A stretch of DNA of 31,079 nt, from positions 1 through 31,079 of the forward strand of contig JBBRGA010000022.1 in NCBI GenBank assembly GCA_038241115.1. The letters are read 5' to 3'. The position numbers and the translations under genes were made by a program. The notes under the pieces are model-generated. The model was not told the DNA's origin. It ran no database searches and worked only from the letters and a program-made list of their open reading frames with translations. Shown piece by piece: positions 25,477 to 31,079 of the stretch. The DNA comes from JANYJJ01 sp038241115 (GTDB lineage Bacteria > Pseudomonadota > Gammaproteobacteria > Burkholderiales > Burkholderiaceae_C). Every line of letters begins with the position of its first letter. The first letter of the stretch is position 1.

Positions 25477-26991
25477 TCAAGCGGGCCTGTCCCGCTGCGC
25501 TGCGGTCAGCGCAGTCAGCGCGTGCATCACCCCACGTGTGCCTTCGTACAGCTTCAGGTATTGCGCATACATGTCGTCGTAGAACGCCTTGTGCTGCGGA
25601 TTGGGTGTGATCACCCGATTCGGCTTGACCCAGCGGTGGATGTCTGTGGCGTCCAGCAGGCCGGCCGCCCGACCTGCCAGAAAAGCGTCGCCGTAAGACG
25701 CGCCTATCGTCACTTCGGGCAACACTTGCGCGGTGCCTGAGATGTCTGATGTGATTTGCAGCCAAGTGTCCGATTGGGTGCCGCCGCCCACCGCCACCAC
25801 GCGGGAAACTTGAGCACCGATTTGCGCAAAAGTTTCCAGGTTGTGGCGCACGCCGTAGCCCACGCCTTCCAAGACTGCACGAAACATTTGCGCCCTGGTG
25901 TGCGACAAGGTCAGGCCCGCCATGACGCCGCTGGCATGGGGATCGTTGATGGGTGTGCGTTCGCCGCTGAAATAGGGCAGCACCAGCAGCCCGCCTGCAC
26001 CCGGCGGCGCTGCCTCTGCGGCGGCGAACAATTGCGCGTAACCCTGCTCGGGTGACAGCTCGTCTCTGAACCACCGCGTCAAGCTGCCGGTGGTTCCCAT
26101 GCCCGCTGCCAAATTGAAGCGACCGGGGGACGCGCCAGCCACTGTCCACACACGCCGGTCTGGCGTGGCTTGTTCTTGCGCCAGGATGAAGAAGGTGGTG
26201 CTGCCGTGCATCAGCATCAGGTCGCCAGGTTCGGTGGCACCCACGCTGATGGCTTCGCTGAGGGCGTCTACCGTGCCAAACGCCACCGGCGTGCCCACAG
26301 CCAAGCCCAAGGCGTTCGCGGCCTCGGCGTGAACCGTGCCGGCCAAGTCTTGCGCCCAGCCCAATTCCGGCAGCATGTCGATGGGTGCCACCAGCTCGGC
26401 GTAGCGCCCGTCCCACTGCAACGTGGCCGGGTTGTACAGCGGCATGAAGTGACTGGCGGTGTGCCGGTCCATGCACAAGCGACCTGTGGCCTTGTAGACA
26501 AGGTAAGACGTTGCAGAGGTGAGTTTTGCGGTGGCCCGCCACACTTCAGGCTCGTTCTGACGCAGCCAGCAAATTTTCGGGCCCATGGCCTGGCTGCTCA
26601 GCTCCATGAGGGAGAACGCAGCGATCGCCTCAGTGCCGATTTCGGCTTCGAGTTGGGCAATTTGAGCGGTAGCGCGCGTGTCGACGCCGTAAAGGATGCC
26701 GGGCCGAAGCGGGCGCATGAACGCGTCCAATGGCAGCAGGCAAGGGCCTATTGCGCTGATCGCCAAACCTGCGATTGACGAGCTTGGCACGCCCGAGATG
26801 GCCATGATTTCGCGGCTCAAGCGACACACGTCGCCCCACCACACCAGATCGGCGTCTTGCTCTACAAAGCCCGGCTGGGGAATGGATATGCCGTGCTCGG
26901 CGACAGCCGTATGCAGCACACGCCCGGCCAGGTCGGTCAGCACCGCCTTGCTGCTGTAAGTGCCAACGTCGATGCCCAGCAGCAGCCTCAA
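25477..26991 (-). CDS. FGGY-family carbohydrate kinase (xylulokinase-like)
   Basis: ATP-dependent sugar or polyol kinase of the FGGY family, 504 residues. The phosphate-binding GIDVGTYSSKA sits at 6-16. Later features are GVDTRATAQI (102-111), the catalytic Asp242 in GTVDALSEAISVG, MHGSTTFF, YFSGERTPINDPHASG, and the adenosine-binding AVGGGTQSDTWLQ. The best start is a TTG at 26991, four bases after the preceding gene's stop, giving MRLLLGIDVG directly; an ATG is lacking there, and upstream in-frame starts lie inside the neighbouring gene. It is the last gene of the transporter-DhaK-DhaL-dehydrogenase series, so it probably phosphorylates the imported compound or a product of it. Xylulose, a tetritol or another polyol are all possible; sequence alone does not decide. 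Confidence 0.85.
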   Translation of the reverse strand: MRLLLGIDVGTYSSKAVLTDLAGRVLHTAVAEHGISIPQPGFVEQDADLVWWGDVCRLSREIMAISGVPSSSIAGLAISAIGPCLLPLDAFMRPLRPGILYGVDTRATAQIAQLEAEIGTEAIAAFSLMELSSQAMGPKICWLRQNEPEVWRATAKLTSATSYLVYKATGRLCMDRHTASHFMPLYNPATLQWDGRYAELVAPIDMLPELGWAQDLAGTVHAEAANALGLAVGTPVAFGTVDALSEAISVGATEPGDLMLMHGSTTFFILAQEQATPDRRVWTVAGASPGRFNLAAGMGTTGSLTRWFRDELSPEQGYAQLFAAAEAAPPGAGGLLVLPYFSGERTPINDPHASGVMAGLTLSHTRAQMFRAVLEGVGYGVRHNLETFAQIGAQVSRVVAVGGGTQSDTWLQITSDISGTAQVLPEVTIGASYGDAFLAGRAAGLLDATDIHRWVKPNRVITPNPQHKAFYDDMYAQYLKLYEGTRGVMHALTALTAAQRDRPA

Positions 26992-26995
26992 GCGA

Positions 26996-27916
26996 TCAGC
27001 CCTGCGTTGGCAGCTGCGGCGGCTGCGGTGCCAGCTTTGTGCCACCCATTCCCGCCATCATCTCGAACAACTTGTAAATGGCAGTCGCATTCAACTCGCC
27101 CAGCCCCAGGTTTTGCGCCGTCTTGTTCAGTTCATGCACCGTGTTGGAGATGAGCACCGGCACGCCGATGGACTCTGAATGATTGCGAATCAGCTCCGTG
27201 TCTTTGACCATCGTGCGCAAGTGAAACGACACTGCGAAATCACCGTCGATCATCGACTTTCCGGCGCCTTCGATGATGGGAGAGCGGAAGTCCGATTCGC
27301 CCCAGAGCTTGATGAGCTCATGGCAATCAAGCCCTGATTTCTTTGCCATCGCCAGCGATTCGGCCAGCGACGCCAGGATGGCCGACACCAAGTGATTGCC
27401 GCACAGCTTGGCCGCCGAGCCTGAACCCACCGGCCCCATGTGATGGACCGTGGCGCCCATGGCGCTCAACACAGGCAAGGCCGCTTGCCACGCTGACGCG
27501 TCTGCGCCCACCATGATCCAAAGACCACCAGCGTGCGCTTCGCCTTTGCTGCCGTGAACCGGCGCGTCCGCAAACATGGCGCCTTTGGCGGCGAACTGCG
27601 CGGCCACGGCGCGCGAGGTGTCGGGCAACTGCGTGCTCATGTCGATAAACACTTGTCCGGGTTTGGCGTTGGCACACAGGCCTTGCTCGCCATCCACGGC
27701 GGCGTGCAGGCCCGCTTCATTCCACACCCAGATCAGCACATGGCTGGCGTCCTGCGCCGCTTCGCCCGGCGTGGCGCAAAGCCGCGCGCCCGCGGCCACC
27801 AGTGGCGCTGCGTTTTCAGGGTGGCGGTTGTAGCAACTGACCTCATAGCCTTTGGACAGCAGCGTCTTGCCGACGCCGGTGCCCATGACACCGGTTCCGA
27901 TGATGGCGACTTTCAT
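26996..27916 (-). CDS. NAD(P)-dependent beta-hydroxyacid dehydrogenase
   Basis: Oxidoreductase of the 3-hydroxyisobutyrate / tartronate-semialdehyde reductase family, cytoplasmic, 306 residues. The Rossmann motif is GTGVMGTG (7-14). Asn30-Arg31 after the second strand suggests NADP(H) preference. The substrate loop DMST is at 92-95, the second hallmark appears as DAPVHGSKGEA (117-126; most relatives have DAPVSGG), and the catalytic lysine is Lys170 in GSGSAAKLCGNH. The ATG at 27916 has a perfect AGGAGG (27924-27929) and overlaps the dhaL stop as ATGA. Relatives oxidise or reduce a beta-hydroxyacid or semialdehyde; the changed loop (VHGS for VSGG) hints at a different substrate. Its place between DhaL and the FGGY kinase suggests a redox step in one sugar pathway. 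Confidence 0.88.
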   Translation of the reverse strand: MKVAIIGTGVMGTGVGKTLLSKGYEVSCYNRHPENAAPLVAAGARLCATPGEAAQDASHVLIWVWNEAGLHAAVDGEQGLCANAKPGQVFIDMSTQLPDTSRAVAAQFAAKGAMFADAPVHGSKGEAHAGGLWIMVGADASAWQAALPVLSAMGATVHHMGPVGSGSAAKLCGNHLVSAILASLAESLAMAKKSGLDCHELIKLWGESDFRSPIIEGAGKSMIDGDFAVSFHLRTMVKDTELIRNHSESIGVPVLISNTVHELNKTAQNLGLGELNATAIYKLFEMMAGMGGTKLAPQPPQLPTQG

Positions 27917-28587
27917 GTGTTTGCCTCCTGTGCGGGTGAATCTTGTTGTTGAACGTGCGCGCGCATCGCGTCGATGATGAGAAACCCCACCGTGGCGCCT
28001 GCGTCTTGCAAGCCCAAGGATTTCTCTTGAAAACACGCAGCCTTGCCGTGCTGCGCGACCATGGCCTTGGTGCTTTCCAGCGCCAAAGCCGCGGCGTCAG
28101 TCGCGCGCTGCAGTGCGTCGGGCAAAGCAGTCAGTGCTTGTGCTGAAGCCTCGAGCGAGGCGACGATGGGCCCCAACACGTCGACCAGCGTTTTGTCGCC
28201 TGGCCTGGCCTTGCCGCGCTCGACCACGCCGTCGTGGTAGGCACGCCAAAAAGCCGCCAGCTCGGCCGTGTCGAGCGTGGCGGCTTCGCCGACCGCTTTG
28301 CCGCCGCGCATGAAACCGGTGGCTGTCAGCGTGCCCATCGTGGACGGCGCAGCTTTCGCGATGGCCATGCCCGCCAGCTGCAAAGTTCGACCCACGGGGA
28401 TGGCGGGATCGGCCGTGCTCGAGGCAACCGAGTCGGCAGCCGCCACGAAAGCCTTGTTCATCGTCAAGCCCAAGTCGCTGTCACCGACCTTGCCGTCCAG
28501 ATCGATCAGAAAATCACGCTGCGCTGCAAAAACTTGGCGCAGCCGCATGAACAGCGGTGTCAGCCCGGCTTTGTCTATGCTCGTCAT
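27913..28587 (-). CDS. dhaL: Dihydroxyacetone kinase-type DhaL subunit (variant metal motif)
   Basis: DAK2-domain protein of 224 residues that binds the nucleotide and phosphorylates the substrate held by DhaK. The N-terminal helix is followed by the Mg-ADP site: DLDGKVGDSDLGLTMNKAF (29-47) supplies Asp31, Asp36 and Asp38. Classical DhaL proteins read GDGDHG here, and this one reads GDSDLG, lacking the histidine. Downstream GTLTATGFMRGGKAVGE matches the family. The ATG at 28587 lies 10 bases after the DhaK stop without a clear Shine-Dalgarno, so coupling to DhaK is likely. No DhaM or other PTS component is encoded in view, which raises the question of whether this pair uses ATP directly. Its stop overlaps the dehydrogenase start as ATGA. 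Confidence 0.87.
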   Translation of the reverse strand: MTSIDKAGLTPLFMRLRQVFAAQRDFLIDLDGKVGDSDLGLTMNKAFVAAADSVASSTADPAIPVGRTLQLAGMAIAKAAPSTMGTLTATGFMRGGKAVGEAATLDTAELAAFWRAYHDGVVERGKARPGDKTLVDVLGPIVASLEASAQALTALPDALQRATDAAALALESTKAMVAQHGKAACFQEKSLGLQDAGATVGFLIIDAMRAHVQQQDSPAQEANT

Positions 28588-28597
28588 GGCCACAGAT

Positions 28598-29638
28598 TCA
28601 GAGTTGGTTTTGCACGAAAAACGGTGAAGCTGCAGGTGCTGCAATCAGGCGCTTCAATTCATCGTCAAGGCACAGCAGCGAGATCGATGCCCCCGCCATT
28701 TCCATCGACGTGGCGAACTCGCCAACGTACGTGTGGAACACCGTGATGCCGTGCTCCGCCAGCACAGCAGCGACCTTGCGGAAAAGGATGTAGAGCTCTT
28801 CCTTTGGCGTGGCTCCCAGGCCGTTTACCAGCACCGCCACCTCATCGCCACGCCCCAATGGGCGATCGGCTGAATCACCTGCTTTGTGGGCAGAAAAATG
28901 TTCTGCAAATAATGGCTTCAGCATTTCTTCCACCACCTCGTCGGCAGTGCGCAGCGCACCGCGCCGGATGCCTGGCTCGCCGTGTATTCCCATGCCAATT
29001 TCCATCTCGGATTCGCCGATGGAAAAAGTCGCGTGGCCGATCTCGGGCACGATGCAACTGCTCAGCGCCACGCCCATCGTGCGGGTGTTGGCGCGGGCCT
29101 TCTCAGCCACCCGTTTTACCTCTGAAAGCGACATGCCCTCCGCTGCTGCGGCACCGGCTGCCTTGAACACAAACACGATGCCCGCGACGCCGCGGCGCTT
29201 GTGTTCTTGCCCCGGCGGCGACGAGGCCACGTCGTCATTGCCCACCACCGACAACACCTTGATGCCATCAAGTTCGGCCATCTCGGTGGCCATGTCGAAA
29301 TTGAGAATGTCACCGGTGTAGTTGCCGTAGATGTAGAGCACGCCCGCGCCCTGATCGATAGCCTTGGTGACCTCCAACATTTGATCAGCGCTGGGCGACT
29401 GGAACACGCCACCCACCGCTGCACCGTCGAGCAGTCCCGCGCCCACGTAGCCCAAAAACAGCGGCAGGTGTCCTGAACCACCGCCCGTGGCCAAGCCGAC
29501 TTTGCCTTTGACTCGCGTTTTCGCCACCAGGCAGCGCGGGTCTTGCGCCACAAGGCCGAGTTCGCGCGGGTGCGCGGCGTAGATGCCCTGCAACATTTCG
29601 TCCACGAAGTCTTCGGCACGGTTCAAAAATTTCTTCAT
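28598..29638 (-). CDS. dhaK: Dihydroxyacetone kinase-type DhaK subunit
   Basis: Substrate-binding subunit of a DhaK/DhaL kinase, 346 residues from the ATG at 29638, which has AAGGAG (29647-29652). Compared with E. coli DhaK, the key residues are kept: His57 in GGGSGH, Asp110 in NYTGDILNF, and His219 in MGIHGEPGI, the histidine that binds a ketone substrate covalently as a hemiaminal. One change stands out: GGGSGHLP where the classical enzyme has GGGSGHEP. The nucleotide is supplied by the DhaL product encoded 10 bases downstream. Related DhaK proteins phosphorylate dihydroxyacetone or four-carbon ketoses such as erythrulose. With an RbsC-type transporter upstream, an imported sugar or polyol rather than glycerol is the likelier origin of the substrate (inference). 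Confidence 0.9.
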   Translation of the reverse strand: MKKFLNRAEDFVDEMLQGIYAAHPRELGLVAQDPRCLVAKTRVKGKVGLATGGGSGHLPLFLGYVGAGLLDGAAVGGVFQSPSADQMLEVTKAIDQGAGVLYIYGNYTGDILNFDMATEMAELDGIKVLSVVGNDDVASSPPGQEHKRRGVAGIVFVFKAAGAAAAEGMSLSEVKRVAEKARANTRTMGVALSSCIVPEIGHATFSIGESEMEIGMGIHGEPGIRRGALRTADEVVEEMLKPLFAEHFSAHKAGDSADRPLGRGDEVAVLVNGLGATPKEELYILFRKVAAVLAEHGITVFHTYVGEFATSMEMAGASISLLCLDDELKRLIAAPAASPFFVQNQL

Positions 29639-29670
29639 GACTTTGTCTCCTTGCTTTTTCAGTAGGGTTT

Positions 29671-29690
29671 GCAACTGCGTTCGCAGTTGC
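29671..29690. other. Perfect inverted repeat upstream of dhaK
   Basis: GCAACTGCG-TT-CGCAGTTGC is a 9-base perfect inverted repeat in the 120-base permease-dhaK gap, 32 bases upstream of the dhaK ATG and 18 bases from its ribosome site. As RNA it can form an 8-base stem with a four-base loop. It has no T-run, so it more likely slows decay or marks processing between transporter and kinase cistrons, or binds a regulator of an internal promoter. Confidence 0.6.
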
Positions 29691-29702
29691 ATTCGATTGC
29701 TA

Positions 29703-29747
29703 ATCGCTTGTTGCTGAATCGGTTGTCGCCCGATCGCTGGTCACTCA
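29703..29747. repeat. Three imperfect 15-bp tandem units in the permease-dhaK gap
   Basis: The units ATCGCTTGTTGCTGA, ATCGGTTGTCGCCCG and ATCGCTGGTCACTCA follow each other directly, each starting ATCG. They lie just after the permease stop and before the inverted repeat at 29671-29690. A fourth, weaker unit may follow at 29748. They could be repeated protein-binding sites or a decayed tandem duplication. Confidence 0.5.
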
Positions 29748-29758
29748 GTCGTGCGCGC

Positions 29759-30865
29759 TCAGCGCCGACGCCGCACCACGAAAAATGCACCAGCCACCAA
29801 AATAAAAGAACCCACCACGACGCGTTGCCAGGTGCTTGGAACGCCCACCATGATGAGAACGCTGTTGATCACAACCACCAGAAGCACCCCGAGCAATGTG
29901 CCCGTGACGGTGCCTGTGCCCCCGGTGATGCGGGCACCACCCAGCACCACGGCGGCGATCACGTCGATCTCCATGCCGGCCAAATCAAAGGGATTGGCCA
30001 ACCGGTTCGCACACACGTGGATGAGTCCCGCCAAGCCTGCCAGGGCACCCGCGTAGGCGAAGGTGAAAAAGTGCACCGCGCGCAGGTTGTAGCCCAAGCG
30101 TTCGGCCACAGCCAGGCTGCCGCCGGTGGCAAAAATCGCGCGGCCCATCAAGGTGCGGTTCAAGATCCACCAGGTCAACGCGGCAGCGGCTGGCAGCGCC
30201 AGGAAAAAGATCGGCAACCACACCCGAGCGCCGCGCGCCGACGTGCTGTCAATCAAAGCCAGCTTGCCAAAGTTGTCCATTTGGGGTGGCAGATTCAGGA
30301 TCCACACCGTCCCTACAAAGGTGAGCAGAAATCCGCGAAACAGGTATTGGGTTCCGATCGTGACGATCACCGAAGGTGCTTTCAGGTGATGCACCAAGAA
30401 GCCGTTGACGAGCCCCAGCAAGCCACCACTCAGCATCGCCAAAGCGAAGATCAACGTCAGCGGCGCTGCAGGAAAGCGCGTGGCAACCCACTGCGTCACC
30501 GAGTACATCGACAAGGCCGCAATCGCAGTGAATGACACGTCAATGCCGCCGGCCGCCAAGATGACGAAGACACCCAACGCAAACAAGCCGATCACCACGC
30601 TGGACCGCGCGATGTCGAACAGGCTGGCTGCTTGAAAGAAGTTGGGGTTGATGAAACCGACGGTGCCGCACAGGCACACCAACAAAAACAAGGTGAACAA
30701 CTCGGGCCGGCGGTCCAAGCGTTCACGCATGCGCGCCAAAGCGCTGCTCGCGGATGCAGGGTCAGATGTGGTGGCAGGTGCCTGAGGCAGGTGCACGGTT
30801 TGTCTGTTTGCGCCAACGCCAGAGCTGGCGTTCTGGTTTGCGTCCGGGTTTGTATTTGCGCTCAT
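29759..30865 (-). CDS. Sugar ABC transporter permease (RbsC/BPD_transp_2 type)
   Basis: Inner-membrane permease of a ribose/xylose-type ABC importer, 368 residues. The first about 55 residues are an unusual hydrophilic Asn/Ser/Ala-rich cytoplasmic extension. Eight or more hydrophobic segments follow, starting at ELFTLFLLVCLCGTVGFI. Family features are AAGGIDVSFTAIAALS, VNGFLVHHLKAPSVIVTIGT, and the ATPase-contacting loop near AAVVLGGARITGGTGTVTG. The ATG at 30865 overlaps the ATPase stop as ATGA. Such permeases pair with an RbsA-type double ATPase and a periplasmic binding protein; the latter must lie beyond the window edge. The sugar is unknown, but the following DhaK, DhaL, dehydrogenase and FGGY kinase genes suggest a small polyol or ketose. 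Confidence 0.9.
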   Translation of the reverse strand: MSANTNPDANQNASSGVGANRQTVHLPQAPATTSDPASASSALARMRERLDRRPELFTLFLLVCLCGTVGFINPNFFQAASLFDIARSSVVIGLFALGVFVILAAGGIDVSFTAIAALSMYSVTQWVATRFPAAPLTLIFALAMLSGGLLGLVNGFLVHHLKAPSVIVTIGTQYLFRGFLLTFVGTVWILNLPPQMDNFGKLALIDSTSARGARVWLPIFFLALPAAAALTWWILNRTLMGRAIFATGGSLAVAERLGYNLRAVHFFTFAYAGALAGLAGLIHVCANRLANPFDLAGMEIDVIAAVVLGGARITGGTGTVTGTLLGVLLVVVINSVLIMVGVPSTWQRVVVGSFILVAGAFFVVRRRR

Positions 30866-31079
30866 GCAACCGCTTCCTGCGGTGTGGCCAACATCGCGTC
30901 GTACAAAGCTTCTTCGCTGGCTGCGTCAGCCGGGAACTCGGCAGTCAAGTGACCATTGCGCATGACCAAGATGCGGTCACAGTTTTGCAAAAGCTCAGGC
31001 AGGTCGTCACTGATGACGATCAGCGACATGCCTGCCTCGGCCAGCGCCTGCATGACCTTGTAGATCGTGTCTTTCGATC
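30862..31079 (-). CDS. Sugar ABC transporter ATP-binding protein, C-terminal fragment
   Basis: Only the last 71 codons are in the window. The fragment reads through MSLIVISDDLPELLQNCDRILVMR to the end of the protein, which matches the closing segment of the second cassette of RbsA/MglA/XylG-type ATPases (H-loop neighbourhood, then the C-terminal strand). At the position of the usual switch-His, relatives read I-S-S-E-[LM]-P-E, here I-S-D-D-L-P-E, as seen in some sugar importers. The stop overlaps the permease ATG as ATGA. The upstream part, and probably a binding protein and regulator, lie beyond the window edge. Confidence 0.82.
   Translation of the reverse strand, partial: SKDTIYKVMQALAEAGMSLIVISDDLPELLQNCDRILVMRNGHLTAEFPADAASEEALYDAMLATPQEAVA

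Noticed and set aside
25289..26542. Long open frame on the minus strand overlapping the FGGY kinase
   Set aside because: It is a shifted frame of the kinase, Arg/His/Gly-rich as expected for out-of-frame reading of GC-rich DNA, while the kinase frame carries all family motifs.

Overview
The window looks like a stretch of chromosome from a GC-rich betaproteobacterium of the order Burkholderiales, most likely family Comamonadaceae. This is inferred from codon bias, protein resemblance and the dap gene order, not from a search. It carries 24 complete protein genes, two genes cut by the window edges and one gene broken by an in-frame stop. I see no rRNA, tRNA, CRISPR array, insertion sequence or phage gene.

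Layout. (1) 1-2529: a truncated lipoprotein esterase, a P1-family aminopeptidase, and a 439-base gap with only coding-like remnants. (2) 2530-7658: a two-subunit acyl-CoA dehydrogenase (minus strand) divergent from an MFS transporter, followed by an 8-oxoguanine deaminase. (3) 7688-9921: a secreted retropepsin-like protease behind yajQ, divergent from murB. (4) 9943-13637: argG translationally coupled to a ppnP-like gene, divergent from a fatty-acyl-CoA ligase. (5) 13638-16474: a dispersed repeat, a DUF2805 protein, an HD-GYP c-di-GMP phosphodiesterase, and a metallo-beta-lactamase-fold hydrolase with a premature stop. (6) 16529-24120: a minus-strand operon in the order dapC, dapD, pilU-like, dapE, prmB, yheS-like ABC-F ATPase. 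It combines lysine/diaminopimelate synthesis, pilus retraction and translation functions, and its last three genes overlap by ATGA. (7) 24211-25329: an AlkB-type membrane di-iron hydroxylase. (8) 25477-31079: a minus-strand sugar or polyol locus made of an ABC ATPase (cut), an RbsC-type permease, DhaK, DhaL, a beta-hydroxyacid dehydrogenase and an FGGY kinase.

How the genes work together. Region 6 supplies three of the succinylase-branch enzymes for meso-diaminopimelate, which feeds both lysine and, through MurB-dependent precursors, peptidoglycan. Region 8 reads as uptake of a small sugar or polyol, followed by phosphorylation by two unrelated kinases and an NAD(P)-linked redox step. Its substrate cannot be read from the sequence, which makes it the best candidate for an undescribed catabolic system here. 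It has no PTS partner (DhaM) in view, and its DhaL carries an altered metal-site motif.

The most unusual signal at DNA level is a set of in-frame short tandem repeats inside three ordinary genes: 12-bp units in ppnP and at the 3' end of dapC, and a 6-bp unit in the alkB-like gene. They add low-complexity peptide to otherwise conserved proteins. Other points worth a look are a 13-base match to a sequencing-adapter core inside a hairpin at 1007-1043 and paired palindromes in the divergent acyl-CoA dehydrogenase/MFS promoter region.
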